DNA of 64,000 bases from Flavobacterium sp. MK4S-17 (GTDB lineage: Bacteria; Bacteroidota; Bacteroidia; Flavobacteriales; Flavobacteriaceae). This document shows positions 48,952 through 59,052 of this stretch, piece after piece. The translations under genes were made by a program, and so were the position numbers. The notes under the pieces were generated by a model. It was given only the letters and a program-made list of their open reading frames with translations. It was not told the origin of the DNA and searched no databases. Where the stretch lies: assembly GCF_009848495.1 (NCBI RefSeq), contig NZ_WWEP01000008.1, forward strand, positions 1 through 64,000. The letters are read 5' to 3'. Every line of letters begins with the position of its first letter. Position 1 is the first letter of the stretch.

Positions 48952-49833
48952 TTACATTATTGCGGCAGATGCCTGTGCGTCCTTATTAATTTTTTTAACC
49001 AGCCCTTGTAAAACATTGCCCGGGCCTACCTCAATAAATTCAGTAGCACCGTCTGCAATCATGTTTTGTACACTCTGCGTCCATTTTACAGGGGCAGTAA
49101 GCTGTGTAATAAGGTTTTTCTTAATTTCGGCTGGTTCTGTAACTGCGGTAGCTGGTACATTCTGGTAAACAGGGCATACCGGTTTTGATATTGCTGTTGC
49201 TTCAATGGCTGCTGCCAGTTCGGCGCGTGCAGGCTCCATCATGGGCGAATGGAATGCCCCGCCAACAGGTAAAAGCAAAGCTCTTTTTGCACCCGCGGCC
49301 TTAAGTGCCTCACAGGCTCTTTCCACTGCGCCCGTTTCACCGGAAATTACTAACTGCCCAGGGCAGTTATAATTAGCGGCAACTACAACACCTTCGGTTT
49401 TTTCGCATATTTCTTCTACTATATTATCTTCAAGGCCAAGCACGGCTGCCATCGTTGAAGGGGCAAGTTCGCATGCTTTCTGCATTGCCATGGCGCGCTG
49501 TGAAACAAGCTTAAGCCCGTCTTCAAAAGTAAGGGCACCTGCCGCAACAAGTGCAGAAAACTCGCCAAGCGAATGGCCTGCCGCCATATCAGGCTTAAAA
49601 TTGCTGCCTAAGGTTTTTGCAAGGATTACAGAATGTAAAAATATAGCCGGTTGTGTTACTTTAGTCTGTTTTAGTTCTTCGGCAGAGCCTTCAAACATTA
49701 TATCAGTTATGCGGAAGCCTAATATATCATTCGCTTTTTCAAACATTTCTTTTGCTTCGGCAGAATTTTCATACAGTTCTTTACCCATTCCTGTAAACTG
49801 GGCACCCTGGCCCGGAAAAACATATGCTTTCAT
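48952..49833 (-). CDS. fabD: Malonyl-CoA:ACP transacylase
   Basis: FabD loads malonyl groups onto acyl carrier protein to begin fatty-acid elongation. The 293-residue product starts at the ATG at 49833 (MKAYVFPGQGAQFTGMG). The nucleophile is S88 in AGHSLGEFSAL, and the catalytic His is in GGAFHSPMM (about 195-200). Length and motifs are standard. The next upstream gene (YiiX-like) ends 75 bases away. Confidence 0.96.
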   Translation of the reverse strand: MKAYVFPGQGAQFTGMGKELYENSAEAKEMFEKANDILGFRITDIMFEGSAEELKQTKVTQPAIFLHSVILAKTLGSNFKPDMAAGHSLGEFSALVAAGALTFEDGLKLVSQRAMAMQKACELAPSTMAAVLGLEDNIVEEICEKTEGVVVAANYNCPGQLVISGETGAVERACEALKAAGAKRALLLPVGGAFHSPMMEPARAELAAAIEATAISKPVCPVYQNVPATAVTEPAEIKKNLITQLTAPVKWTQSVQNMIADGATEFIEVGPGNVLQGLVKKINKDAQASAAIM

Positions 49834-49908
49834 TTGTTTTAGGTTTTGTTTGTACTGCAAAAATAGGTTTTTTTTGCAAGATGCCCTGATAAGGCATTTT
49901 TGGGATTT

Positions 49909-50619
49909 TTACAGAGTAAATTTATCTCCATTAATTCTGCATTCTTGCTGTTGGTACTGGTTTATTTTTACATCAAAATAGCTGCTGCTATACATTGACT
50001 GCATGGAATAAAGCAGCTTTCTCCTTGCTTCGGTTTCCTTTGGAAGGTTTATATGGTGAAGATCCTTTTCCAGTATCTGCCATATTAGTTCAGTACAGAA
50101 AAATTCATTGGCATCATCAATTTTCCCTTTGTGGTCAAAGGGTATTTTTTTAGAAAGGTAGTTTTGGGCGAGATAAGAAATATTTTTGCGCAGTGCGGTG
50201 GTGCAGTTTTTAGGGCTGGTAATAATTATTTTTCCCGGTGCCGAATAACTCAGGAAATCACTCAGGGGTTGTATTTGCATACCATCTATAGCACTTACGT
50301 CAGATGAGAGGGAATGGATAACATGCCATTTGTTATCCATTTTTACAAGTATCCCGGCATGGGTTACATCTATAGCCCCATTATTAAGGTTTTTAGAAAT
50401 ATAATCACTAATGAAACCAAATCCCCTGCGCAGTATAAAGTCCCCTTCTTCAATATTACTCATTTCGTCAGGGCTAAGCCTGGTAGTGTGCTTATGCATT
50501 GTAAATTGCTTTTCCTCACTTTTCTTATCAAAATAAAAAAATGCTTTATACAGCAACACAGCAAAAAGAAAAAGCATTACCAGGCAAAAAAATATTTTCT
50601 TTACAGGATAATGCTTCAT
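49909..50619 (-). CDS. YiiX/YebB-like permuted NlpC/P60 cysteine hydrolase
   Basis: This 236-residue protein has an N-terminal membrane or signal helix (about 7-26). The YiiX-like order of motifs follows: EEGDFILRRG (about 57-66), a His in VTHAGIL (H87) and a late catalytic Cys in EFFCTELIWQ (C175). The circularly permuted arrangement (His before Cys) is typical of NlpC/P60-like YiiX enzymes. These are predicted amidases or peptidases; the substrate is unknown. Activity would be periplasmic. Confidence 0.8.
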   Translation of the reverse strand: MKHYPVKKIFFCLVMLFLFAVLLYKAFFYFDKKSEEKQFTMHKHTTRLSPDEMSNIEEGDFILRRGFGFISDYISKNLNNGAIDVTHAGILVKMDNKWHVIHSLSSDVSAIDGMQIQPLSDFLSYSAPGKIIITSPKNCTTALRKNISYLAQNYLSKKIPFDHKGKIDDANEFFCTELIWQILEKDLHHINLPKETEARRKLLYSMQSMYSSSYFDVKINQYQQQECRINGDKFTL

Positions 50620-50642
50620 AATAATATAGTTAAAAAGGGTAA

Positions 50643-51017
50643 TTACATTCCCTCTTTGTTCATGGTAACTTTCCAGTCGCCATCAACTTTTTTAAGGTCA
50701 AGTGTTTTTTCATCACTTTTCTCACCTTCAGATGTAAGCTGGTAAGTTACTTTAGCAGTTTCATCTTTTACTTCGGAAGAAACAATATCTATCTTAACAT
50801 TTTTCTTCTTCATCACTTCAATCCTTTCAGGGGTTAACATAGATTCAGCCATGCCAAGTATTGATGCCGTTTTCTCATCACAATATTTTTTAGCCTCGGC
50901 CATTTCGCCTTTATTGGTGTGCGATAGAAAACTTTTTGCAACACCTTCAGGGCCGTTGCCGGAGCATGAAATCAATGTTAAGCATGCAATAGCAATAATC
51001 GTAAATAATTTTTTCAT
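50643..51017 (-). CDS. DUF4878-type lipoprotein
   Basis: The 124-residue protein has a lipoprotein signal (LISC, lipidated C18). It then has an NTF2-like/DUF4878 pattern: GPEGVAKSFLSHTNKGEMAEAKKYCDEKT (given by its ends GPEGV and DEKT), several amphipathic strands, and a final strand pair DLKKVDGDWKVTMNKEG. Such domains are small periplasmic cone folds of unknown role. It lies 23 bases upstream of the YiiX-like gene, so they are likely co-transcribed. Confidence 0.8.
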   Translation of the reverse strand: MKKLFTIIAIACLTLISCSGNGPEGVAKSFLSHTNKGEMAEAKKYCDEKTASILGMAESMLTPERIEVMKKKNVKIDIVSSEVKDETAKVTYQLTSEGEKSDEKTLDLKKVDGDWKVTMNKEGM

Positions 51018-51090
51018 ATAAACAGTTGTTAAATTCTGGTAAAAATAATATTTTTAATCAGATATAAAACAAAATTTATCGATAATTCAA

Positions 51091-52257
51091 TTATTTTTCG
51101 GCTACATTAATCAATTTCGCTGCTGCCTTGGCATTTTCCACTACAGATTCTATAGGTGCTTCAACAAAATCATATGCCAAAGCTACACCCATCCTGCGAA
51201 AAGGGCGGGTAGTTGGCTTGCCAAATATCCTTATGTCTGTTTTTGGTAATGCAGCCGCTTCTTCTAATCCGCTAATGACAGGTACACCGCTGCCCGCTGC
51301 CAGTATTACTGCACTTGCCCCGGCTTTTTGCAATGTAATTTCCGGTATTGGTAAGCCCAGGATAGCGCGAAGGTGCAATTCAAACTCATTAAAATTTTGC
51401 GTGCCTGCAAGTGTAACCATGCCGGTGTCGTGTGGCCTTGGCGATAGCTCAGAAAAATAAACCCCTTCATCTGTCAGGAAAAATTCAACACCAAAAATGC
51501 CTGCACCGCCAAGGGCTTCGGTTACTTTTTCGGCCATTTGCTGTGCTTCTGCTATATCTTTTTCAGATACCCTTGCGGGCTGCCAGCTTTCCTGGTAATC
51601 GCCCCGTTCCTGCCTGTGGCCTATAGGTGCGCAAAAAAGTGTAGGATTGTTATTTTGTGTTACTGTAAGCAAAGTAATTTCGGAATGAAAATTTATAAAT
51701 GCTTCTACAATAACCTCTACAACATCGCCACGCGAGCCTTCAACTGCATAGTTCCATGCTTTTTCAATATCAGCTTCGCTTTTTATTGTGCTTTGCCCTT
51801 TCCCCGATGAAGACATTAAAGGCTTTACCACACAGGGAATACCTACTTGTGCTACTGCTTTGTACAATTCTTCTGCCGAGGCTGCATATTGGTAAGCCGC
51901 CGTGCGAAGCCCCAGTTCTTTAGCGGCAAGGTCACGTATTGCCTTACGGTTCATGGTAAAGTTAGCCGCCTTAGCAGAGGGTACTACCGTTATTCCCTGC
52001 TTTTCGTAATCATAAAAGCGTTCGGTGCGTATTGCTTCAATTTCAGGAACTATAAAATCGGGTTGGTGCTTTGCTACTATAGCATCCAGCGCATTGCCAT
52101 CCAGCATATTTATAACTTCAAACGTATGGGCAACCTGCATTGCAGGTGCACCTTCATAGCTGTCAACCGCAATAACGGTTTGCCCCAGGCGCTGGGCGGC
52201 AATTACAAACTCCTTTCCCAGTTCCCCTGATCCTAACAGTAAAATCTTTTTTTGCAT
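51091..52257 (-). CDS. purT: Formate-dependent phosphoribosylglycinamide formyltransferase
   Basis: PurT uses formate and ATP to formylate GAR in purine synthesis. The ATG start at 52257 gives 388 residues beginning [15 protein letters not shown]. The ATP-grasp core is visible ([16 protein letters not shown], about 150-165; [37 protein letters not shown], given by its ends). The C-terminal [14 protein letters not shown] fits the family. Length is normal. Confidence 0.95.
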   Translation of the reverse strand: MQKKILLLGSGELGKEFVIAAQRLGQTVIAVDSYEGAPAMQVAHTFEVINMLDGNALDAIVAKHQPDFIVPEIEAIRTERFYDYEKQGITVVPSAKAANFTMNRKAIRDLAAKELGLRTAAYQYAASAEELYKAVAQVGIPCVVKPLMSSSGKGQSTIKSEADIEKAWNYAVEGSRGDVVEVIVEAFINFHSEITLLTVTQNNNPTLFCAPIGHRQERGDYQESWQPARVSEKDIAEAQQMAEKVTEALGGAGIFGVEFFLTDEGVYFSELSPRPHDTGMVTLAGTQNFNEFELHLRAILGLPIPEITLQKAGASAVILAAGSGVPVISGLEEAAALPKTDIRIFGKPTTRPFRRMGVALAYDFVEAPIESVVENAKAAAKLINVAEK

Positions 52258-52287
52258 TATGTATATTGTGTTGTTATAGCGTGTAAT

Positions 52288-52312
52288 AAAAAAATCCCGC
52301 ACAGTGGCGGGA
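52288..52312 (-). terminator. Intrinsic terminator after aspartate aminotransferase
   Basis: On the minus strand, TCCCGC and GCGGGA pair around a 6-base loop and are followed by seven T residues. It lies 10 bases after the aminotransferase stop. Confidence 0.88.
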
Positions 52313-52321
52313 AGTTATATT

Positions 52322-53506
52322 TTATGCAAGCGCATCTTTAATCCTTCGCAGTGCTTCTGTTAAAAGTGCCTCGCTGGTAGCGTATGAAAAGCGTATGCAG
52401 TCAGGGTTTCCAAAAGCATCCCCTGTAACAGTGGCAACGTTAGCATACTCTAAGAGGTACATGGAAAAATTATCGGCATTTTTAATTTCGTAGCCGTTAA
52501 GCGTTTTTCCAAAATAATAAGAAACATCAGGGAAAACGTAAAATGCACCCTCGGGCACATTTACTTTTAAGCCGGGTATTTCATTTATAAGCCCTATAAC
52601 TAAATCTCTCCTGCTGTGGAAAGCATTTACCATGTCTTTAAGTACTTCAGGGTTTGCATCTACAGCAGCAATAGTGGCACGCTGTGCAATACTGTTAGCA
52701 CCGCTGGTAACCTGCCCCTGCATTTTGGTACAGGCTTTGGCAATAAACTCCGGCCCACCTATATAACCTATGCGCCATCCGGTCATGGCAAAAGCCTTAG
52801 CCACGCCATTTACGGTAACAGTCCTTTCAAACATTCCGGGAACAGAGGCAATACTGCAAAAAGTCCCTGAGAAATTTATATGCTCGTATATCTCATCAGA
52901 TACTACATAAATATTGCTGTGCTTTTCCAGTACCTTGGCAAGTGCGGTAAGTTCTTCCCTGTTATAAACGGAACCGCTTGGGTTGCACGGCGAACTAAAC
53001 CACATCATTTTTGTTTTGGACGTTATGGCAGCCTCAAGCTGCTGCGGAGTTATCTTAAAATCTGTTTCTACAGAAGTTGGCACTACCACCGGTACACCAC
53101 CGGATAGTTTGATTATTTCATAATAGCTGACCCAATAAGGTGCCGGTAATATAACTTCATCCCCTTCATTAAGCATAACCTGTGCTATATTGTAAAGCGA
53201 CTGTTTTGCCCCTGTGGAAACTACAATTTGCGATGGCTTATAATCAAGGCCGTTATCGCGTTTAAACTTACGGCATATAGCTTCTTTTAATTCCACATAG
53301 CCATCTACTGGAGTGTAGGTGCTGTAATTTTCATCTATAGCCTTTTTGGCGGCTTCCTTTATAAAGTCAGGGGTGTTAAAATCGGGCTCACCAAGGCTAA
53401 GGCTTATAATATCTTTACCCTGTGCTTTAAGCTCGCGTGCTTTGGCTGCCATAGCAAGGGTTTGCGATGTGCTCAGGTTATTAATCCTGTCAGAAAGCTG
53501 ATTCAT
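52322..53506 (-). CDS. Aspartate aminotransferase, class I/II PLP type
   Basis: The 394-residue cytoplasmic enzyme has the Schiff-base lysine K237 in NGVAKAFAMTGWRIGYIGG. It has the SLGEPDF N-terminal motif (37-43), the NPSG loop (SSPCNPSGSVY) and VSDEIYEHI. This is the Ib (thermophile/Thermus-like) subgroup, which converts aspartate and other acids and may also act on prephenate; the exact specificity is not provable. It is followed by its own terminator. Confidence 0.92.
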   Translation of the reverse strand: MNQLSDRINNLSTSQTLAMAAKARELKAQGKDIISLSLGEPDFNTPDFIKEAAKKAIDENYSTYTPVDGYVELKEAICRKFKRDNGLDYKPSQIVVSTGAKQSLYNIAQVMLNEGDEVILPAPYWVSYYEIIKLSGGVPVVVPTSVETDFKITPQQLEAAITSKTKMMWFSSPCNPSGSVYNREELTALAKVLEKHSNIYVVSDEIYEHINFSGTFCSIASVPGMFERTVTVNGVAKAFAMTGWRIGYIGGPEFIAKACTKMQGQVTSGANSIAQRATIAAVDANPEVLKDMVNAFHSRRDLVIGLINEIPGLKVNVPEGAFYVFPDVSYYFGKTLNGYEIKNADNFSMYLLEYANVATVTGDAFGNPDCIRFSYATSEALLTEALRRIKDALA

Positions 53507-53528
53507 TTTTGTGTTGTAGTTATATAGA

Positions 53529-54626
53529 TTAGTTACTCATTGCAGGCTTCATGCCCAGGTCTTTCAGGTGCCTGAAATGGGCTGCCACTGCCTGGCGCAT
53601 GGTTTTAAACTCATGGTATGGCAGGTTATGCTCTTTTGCTGTCTGTTTTACAATTTCGGCAATTTTACTATAATGCACGTGGCTGATATGCGGGAAGATG
53701 TGGTGCTCTATCTGGTGGTTAAGCCCCCCTGTAAACCAGTTTACAATTTTATTTTTTGGTGCAAAGTTAGCAGTGGTATAAAGCTGGTGTATTGCCCATG
53801 TGTTCTGTAACTCGCCATTTTCATCCGGTACAGGGTTTTCCGTTTCTTCAACCACGTGCGCCAACTGGAAAACGATGCTTAAAATAAGCCCGGCAGTGTA
53901 ATGCATTATAAAGAAGCCTATAAGTACTTTCCACCAAACTATGCCTAAAAGTATAGGTGTTGCAATCCACATGGATACATATATAATTTTTGTTATAACC
54001 AATACAGTCCATTGTTTTACAGGGCTGCGGAATTCCCCATAAGAAAGCCCTTTCTTAATATAGCGCCTCATTTGTTTAATATCGGTGGTAATTGCCCAGT
54101 TAAAGGTTAGCAAACCATATAAGAATACAGAATAATAGTGCTGGAATTTATGGAACCTCCTCCATTGTGCCGTGTGTGTAAAGCGTATAATTCGTCCTGC
54201 ATCAAGGTCTTCATCGTGCCCGTGTATATTGGTGTAAGTGTGGTGCAGTACATTGTGCTGTACCTGCCAGTTATACACATTGCCGGCCAAAAGGTACATG
54301 CTGCTGCCCATTATTTTATTAAGCCATGATTTAGATGAATATGAGCCATGGTTGGCATCATGCATTACATTCATCCCTATGCCTGCCATGCCTATGCCCA
54401 TTACCACCGTTAGCAATAGCTGAACCCAAACGGGCATATCCAGCGCAAGGATAAAAAAGTAGGGGGTAAGGTATAGGGCAAACATTACAAAAGCCTTAAT
54501 GTGAAGCTTCCAGTTGCCGGTTTTTTTTATGTTGTTTTCCTTAAAATAATCGTTTACACGCTTATTTAGTGTGCGGAAAAATTTTATAGAGTCAGTTTTA
54601 GAAAAAACGGGAGGGTTAATATGCAT
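53529..54626 (-). CDS. Membrane fatty-acid desaturase
   Basis: I start at the ATG at 54626 (365 residues). Three histidine boxes are present: HDANH (89-93), HNVLHH (124-129) and QIEHH (305-309). They lie between membrane helices (about 45-85, 160-185 and 205-255). This resembles front-end/linoleoyl-CoA-type desaturases with a QxxHH third box. It should add a double bond to membrane acyl chains, and no fused cytochrome b5 domain is present. It is divergent from rsmG. Confidence 0.92.
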   Translation of the reverse strand: MHINPPVFSKTDSIKFFRTLNKRVNDYFKENNIKKTGNWKLHIKAFVMFALYLTPYFFILALDMPVWVQLLLTVVMGIGMAGIGMNVMHDANHGSYSSKSWLNKIMGSSMYLLAGNVYNWQVQHNVLHHTYTNIHGHDEDLDAGRIIRFTHTAQWRRFHKFQHYYSVFLYGLLTFNWAITTDIKQMRRYIKKGLSYGEFRSPVKQWTVLVITKIIYVSMWIATPILLGIVWWKVLIGFFIMHYTAGLILSIVFQLAHVVEETENPVPDENGELQNTWAIHQLYTTANFAPKNKIVNWFTGGLNHQIEHHIFPHISHVHYSKIAEIVKQTAKEHNLPYHEFKTMRQAVAAHFRHLKDLGMKPAMSN

Positions 54627-54734
54627 ATATAATATTATAAAGAAAAAAGCCAAAGGTAATTATAATAGGGGCTTAAAACAAAAATAGATATACAATTTAG
54701 TACCAAATGTTTACTTTTGCCAAAAACAAAAATA

Positions 54735-55364
54735 ATGCAGGAGGTGATTAAGTATTTTCCTAACCTTACAGATAAGCAAAAAGCACAATTTGGGCGCCTT
54801 GAGGAATTGTATAAAGAGTGGAACAGCAGGATAAATGTAATATCCCGCAAGGATATTGACGAGCTTTATACACGCCATGTGCTGCATTCGCTTGGCATAG
54901 CAAAAGTAATGGAGTTTAACCCCGGTGCTAAGGTTATGGATGTAGGTACAGGTGGAGGCTTTCCCGGCATACCGCTGGCTATATTATTTCCTGAAACCGA
55001 TTTTTACCTGATAGATGTTATCGGTAAAAAAATTAAGGTGGTACAGGAAGTGGCACAGGCACTTGGGCTTAAAAATGTGAAAGCTGAGCAGAAAAGAGCC
55101 GAAAATGTAAATGATGAATTCGATTTTATAGTGAGCCGTGCCGTAACCAATATGCCTGATTTTGTAAAGTGGGTGAGGGGCAAAGTGAAAAAAGAACAAA
55201 ACCATGAATTGCCAAATGGCATACTTTACCTAAAAGGTGGCGACCTGGCAGAAGAGCTACAGGTTTTTCAGCGTGTAACGCTTTATAATCTTTCTGATTA
55301 TTTTGAAGATGAATTTTTTGAAACCAAAAAGGTAGTACACCTTGCCATGAAGTATAATAAATAA
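54735..55364 (+). CDS. rsmG: 16S rRNA (guanine-527-N7) methyltransferase
   Basis: RsmG methylates G527 of 16S rRNA. I start at the ATG at 54735 (209 residues). The SAM site DVGTGGGFPGIPLAI (69-83) and the SRAV motif (about 137-140) typical of GidB are present. A TACTTTTG -7-like box lies at 54712-54719. Its length is standard. Confidence 0.95.
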   Translation: MQEVIKYFPNLTDKQKAQFGRLEELYKEWNSRINVISRKDIDELYTRHVLHSLGIAKVMEFNPGAKVMDVGTGGGFPGIPLAILFPETDFYLIDVIGKKIKVVQEVAQALGLKNVKAEQKRAENVNDEFDFIVSRAVTNMPDFVKWVRGKVKKEQNHELPNGILYLKGGDLAEELQVFQRVTLYNLSDYFEDEFFETKKVVHLAMKYNK

Positions 55365-55395
55365 AAAAAGGGCTGTTACTAACAGCCCTTTTTTT
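55363..55395. terminator. Bidirectional terminator (rsmG / pruA)
   Basis: A 15-bp perfect stem (arms AAAAAAAGGGCTGTT and its complement) with a 3-base loop sits between two convergent genes. Confidence 0.93.
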
Positions 55396-55411
55396 ATTTA
55401 TCCAATTTTAT

Positions 55412-57037
55412 TTATCCAAGAAACGGATACCTATAATCTGTTGGCGGTACAAATGTTTCTTTAATAGTTCTTGGTGATACCCAGCGTAAAAGGTTAAGTA
55501 CGCTTCCGGCTTTATCATTAGTTCCTGATGCCCTTGCGCCGCCAAAAGGCTGCTGGCCCACTACAGCTCCTGTAGGCTTATCGTTTATATAAAAATTTCC
55601 TGCGCTGTTTTCAAGTGCTTTTGTAGCCTGTTCAATAGCATAACGGTCGCGGCTGAAAATAGCCCCCGTTAATGCGTAAGGAGATGTTTCATCTACCAGT
55701 TTAAGGGTTTCTTCCCATTTTTCATCTTCATAAATATGTATGGTAAGTACCGGGCCAAAAAGCTCTGTACACATTGTGTCATATTTTGCGTTGGTAGTTA
55801 CAATAACTGTTGGCTTTATAAAATAACCTACCGATTTATCATAATTTCCACCTACTATAATTTCGGCATCACTTGCTTTTTTAGCAGCGTCAATATAAGA
55901 AGCAAGTTTGTCGAATGAAGCTTCATGTATAACTGAAGAAAGGAAGTTGCCAAAATCTTCAGGAGAACCCATTTTCATGGACTGCACATCTTTAATTAAA
56001 AGCTCCTTAATATCAGCCCATAATGATTTTGGGAGATAGGCCCGGGAAGCCGCAGAACATTTTTGCCCCTGGTACTCAAAAGCACCGCGGGAAAGTGCCG
56101 TAGCTACCTCGGCAGCGTTTGATGAAGGGTGGGCAAGCACAAAATCCTTGCCTCCGGTTTCACCTACTATCCTTGGGTAGGTTTTATATTTATCAATATT
56201 CTGGCCTATTTTAGCCCATATTCCGTTAAATACTCCTGTTGAGCCTGTATAATGAACTCCTGCAAAATCGGCACTCTCAAATACAGTATCACTAATCATG
56301 GCAGCGTTGCCATGTACCATATTAATAACTCCGTCTGGCAATCCGGCAAGCTTAAACACTTCCATTATAACATTGGCACTATATACCTGCGATGCGCTTG
56401 GTTTCCAGATTACTACATTACCCATAAGGGCAGGGGAGGCCGGCAGGTTCCCTGCTATAGCCGTAAAGTTAAATGGAGTAACGGCATAAACAAAGCCTTC
56501 CAATGGGCGGTGTTCCATCCTGTTCCATATACCGTCTGATGATATTGGCTGCTCTGCATATATCTGCGACATGAATTCCACATTAAAACGAAGGAAGTCT
56601 ATAAACTCGCACACAGCATCAATTTCTGCCTGGTGCACGGTTTTTGCCTGTGCAATCATGGTGGCGGCATTTATTTTTGCCCTGTAAGGCCCTGCAATGA
56701 GTTCGGCTGCCTTCAAGAATATAGATGCCCTGTGTTCCCATGCCATTGCAGCCCATTTTTTTCTTGCCTCAAGAGCAACAGCTATGGCTTTTTCCACATG
56801 CTGCTTTTCAGCTTCATGGTAGGTGCCTACTACTTTTTTATGGTCGAAAGGCGGCCGTATTTCTTTTGTTTTTCCTGTGCGGATTTCCTCACTGCCTATA
56901 TATAAGGGCACATCTACGGTTGTGCTGTATAATTTTTTAAAAGTTGAAAGAACCTCTTCGCGCTCCTTTGTGCCGGGTGCATATGATTTAACCGGCTCAT
57001 TATAAGCTTCGGGTACATTATAAATTCCTTTTGGCAT
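55412..57037 (-). CDS. pruA: L-glutamate gamma-semialdehyde (P5C) dehydrogenase
   Basis: This enzyme oxidises glutamate semialdehyde to glutamate in proline breakdown, using NAD. The 541-residue aldehyde-dehydrogenase-fold protein starts MPKGIYNVPEAYNEPVKSY. The catalytic Glu is in VGETGGKDFV and the catalytic Cys in EYQGQKCSAASRAY. It ends in a short aromatic tail (YRYPFLG). It is monofunctional: no proline-dehydrogenase (PutA) domain is attached. A TATATTTG -7-like box lies upstream on the minus strand. Confidence 0.95.
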   Translation of the reverse strand: MPKGIYNVPEAYNEPVKSYAPGTKEREEVLSTFKKLYSTTVDVPLYIGSEEIRTGKTKEIRPPFDHKKVVGTYHEAEKQHVEKAIAVALEARKKWAAMAWEHRASIFLKAAELIAGPYRAKINAATMIAQAKTVHQAEIDAVCEFIDFLRFNVEFMSQIYAEQPISSDGIWNRMEHRPLEGFVYAVTPFNFTAIAGNLPASPALMGNVVIWKPSASQVYSANVIMEVFKLAGLPDGVINMVHGNAAMISDTVFESADFAGVHYTGSTGVFNGIWAKIGQNIDKYKTYPRIVGETGGKDFVLAHPSSNAAEVATALSRGAFEYQGQKCSAASRAYLPKSLWADIKELLIKDVQSMKMGSPEDFGNFLSSVIHEASFDKLASYIDAAKKASDAEIIVGGNYDKSVGYFIKPTVIVTTNAKYDTMCTELFGPVLTIHIYEDEKWEETLKLVDETSPYALTGAIFSRDRYAIEQATKALENSAGNFYINDKPTGAVVGQQPFGGARASGTNDKAGSVLNLLRWVSPRTIKETFVPPTDYRYPFLG

Positions 57038-57146
57038 AATGTAATTAATTAAAGGATTAAAAATATGAGTTATGCAAATATACAGAAATTATTTATCCTA
57101 TAATTGAGGAAAGTACAGTGTAACGCTCTAAATAATGAAGATATTG

Positions 57147-57533
57147 TTAATTAAGCGCAAACGGCGCACTTAGCCTGAAAGTAGGCACAATAACCCTGAA
57201 ACTGCGCGTGGTGGTAAAGTTTACCATATTAAAATACCCGCGCATGGCACCAAAAGGTGATGAGAGGAGGCAGCCTGAACTGTAAGTATGCTTTTCGCCG
57301 GGTTTTAATACTGGCTTTTGCCCTACCACGCCTTCGCCATCTACCATCTCAATATCGTTAAGCGAATCATAAATTTCCCAGTGGCGGCTGTTGAGCTGTA
57401 CCGAGTCTTTTCCGTGGTTTTCTATGGTAATCTGGTAAGTAAAGGCAAATTGTATCCTGTAGTTTTTAAAGTAGGTGCCTTCAAAACTGGTGGAAACAGA
57501 TATTTTTATGCCTCTTGTTATTTGTGATACCAT
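57147..57533 (-). CDS. apaG: ApaG protein
   Basis: The 128-residue ApaG fold is a fibronectin-III-like beta sandwich. The family signature is seen in FAFTYQITIENHGKDSVQLNSR (given by its ends) and GEGVVGQKPVLKPGEKHTYSSGCLLSSPFGAMRGYF. ApaG was linked to Co2+/Mg2+ efflux, but the exact role is unclear. It is cytoplasmic. It sits 99 bases from the T9SS plug gene. Confidence 0.93.
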   Translation of the reverse strand: MVSQITRGIKISVSTSFEGTYFKNYRIQFAFTYQITIENHGKDSVQLNSRHWEIYDSLNDIEMVDGEGVVGQKPVLKPGEKHTYSSGCLLSSPFGAMRGYFNMVNFTTTRSFRVIVPTFRLSAPFALN

Positions 57534-57632
57534 ACAATTACGGGTTCAGGTTCCCAAAAATACAAATTTATTGGCTAAGCCTTAAATTTTAAATATTAAA
57601 TTAATTGAAATTATTGTTTAACCTATTGGTGT

Positions 57633-58898
57633 TTAGTTGATAATATTTTCCGAATTCGCTGCTCCTATGCCTATAACCCTGTCATAACGTTCGTTATTCT
57701 CCCTGTAATATACCAGTATATTATAATCATTTTCCGTTTGGTAAAAATTGCCGTCAATAGCATTTTTACCATCGGTATAGCCATTTTTGTCGGTAACAAA
57801 ATACAGGTAATTAGTAAAACCCTGCTTAATCATAACAGCTTTTTCATACAACCCAGTATTTTGATTGTATTCCAGCTTATACTCATCTGTTTTGGCATAA
57901 TTATTAAACATGCCGCCTATGTAAATATCCTGCTTGTTAAAAAAAGAGGGCGCATCAAGGCTAAAAAATACCCATGCGTAATCAGATTCCAGTAACTTAT
58001 TTGTAACGCTAAGGTTAATATTATTCACAAGGAAATTACCATTAATATCAGGATAGTAGGTATATTGCTTTTCAGCCCTGGCTTCGTTGGTGTATAAAAT
58101 GTTATTATAAATCTCCCCGGCCGTTATGCGCAGTACATTATTTACCGCATTTCGTATATCTTTATTATCAAAATACCAATATTCGTTTCCTGCCCAAAAC
58201 TGTGTTTCCTTATCATACCTGTATATAAGATCATTCCCTATGGTGTACTGTGGCTTTATGTTATAAATGGCATTATCAAACCTGCCGTTTTGAAAAAGGG
58301 CTACTTTTACATTTTGCAACGGGTTCTGAAAAAGGAAAGCATTGGTTTTAATGGCAAAGTCAAGATTGTGCTTTTCCTGTATTACATCCATGCCCCTTGC
58401 CCTTTTTACCTGTAGCGGCACGCTTACAATATCTTCATAAATAATAAACCTGCGGCTAAAAACAACTTCGCGGTCTTCATTCATTATTTTCAATATATAA
58501 TTGCCCGATAGCAGCAATGTGGTAAATTTATTAGGAAAACTAAGAGTGTAATGGGTGTAAACCTGTAATGTGTTGAATGAATTTTCAAAGTTTTGTATCC
58601 GCTGGCTGTCAAACCCCTGTATATAATCGTTGATAGAAAGTAGTTGTGACGGGGTCCAGTCATAATTACAATGTGTTACACTGTAATAATAATTAGCCTG
58701 GTTGGCAAACAGGTCGTCAAATGTTATTTCAAATGCGTCTCCTAGCCTGAAGTACGGGTAAGCATTTTCATTATTTGCCCTGAAAGAAACCGTTTTTATA
58801 TTGTAGGGCGGTGCTGTTTCATACTGAACCTGGGCAATGGCAGGTACACATAGCAACAGTGCCGCTATCTGCAAAAACCCAATCAAATTTTTAATCAT
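57633..58898 (-). CDS. DUF5103 / T9SS plug-type protein
   Basis: This 421-residue protein has a signal peptide (about 1-22, ending AIAQ). It has a beta-rich N-terminal part matching the DUF5103 family (YNIKTVSFRANNENAYPYFRLGDAFEITFDDL, identified by its ends) and a C-terminal DAPSFFNKQDIYIGGMFNNYAKTDEY region. In flavobacteria DUF5103 proteins plug the T9SS SprA translocon on its periplasmic side; this assignment comes from memory of that family. It fits the T9SS cargo seen in this window. Confidence 0.82.
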   Translation of the reverse strand: MIKNLIGFLQIAALLLCVPAIAQVQYETAPPYNIKTVSFRANNENAYPYFRLGDAFEITFDDLFANQANYYYSVTHCNYDWTPSQLLSINDYIQGFDSQRIQNFENSFNTLQVYTHYTLSFPNKFTTLLLSGNYILKIMNEDREVVFSRRFIIYEDIVSVPLQVKRARGMDVIQEKHNLDFAIKTNAFLFQNPLQNVKVALFQNGRFDNAIYNIKPQYTIGNDLIYRYDKETQFWAGNEYWYFDNKDIRNAVNNVLRITAGEIYNNILYTNEARAEKQYTYYPDINGNFLVNNINLSVTNKLLESDYAWVFFSLDAPSFFNKQDIYIGGMFNNYAKTDEYKLEYNQNTGLYEKAVMIKQGFTNYLYFVTDKNGYTDGKNAIDGNFYQTENDYNILVYYRENNERYDRVIGIGAANSENIIN

Positions 58899-59052
58899 TT
58901 TATATGACTTTTTTATTGAACGTAAATATATGAAAATAAATTGCTGTCATGGCAAATGAGCAGTTTAACAGGTTTTATGTTAAAGTTTTTACAATAAAAA
59001 AATCTTTTTATAGTTTTAGCAGGTATTCCAAACTTAAACCAACAAAATAATC

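Noticed and set aside
49860..49910. Hairpin around ATGCC...GGCAT near the fabD start as a terminator
   Set aside because: The T-run lies on the plus side only, where no gene ends; not supported for the minus-strand genes.
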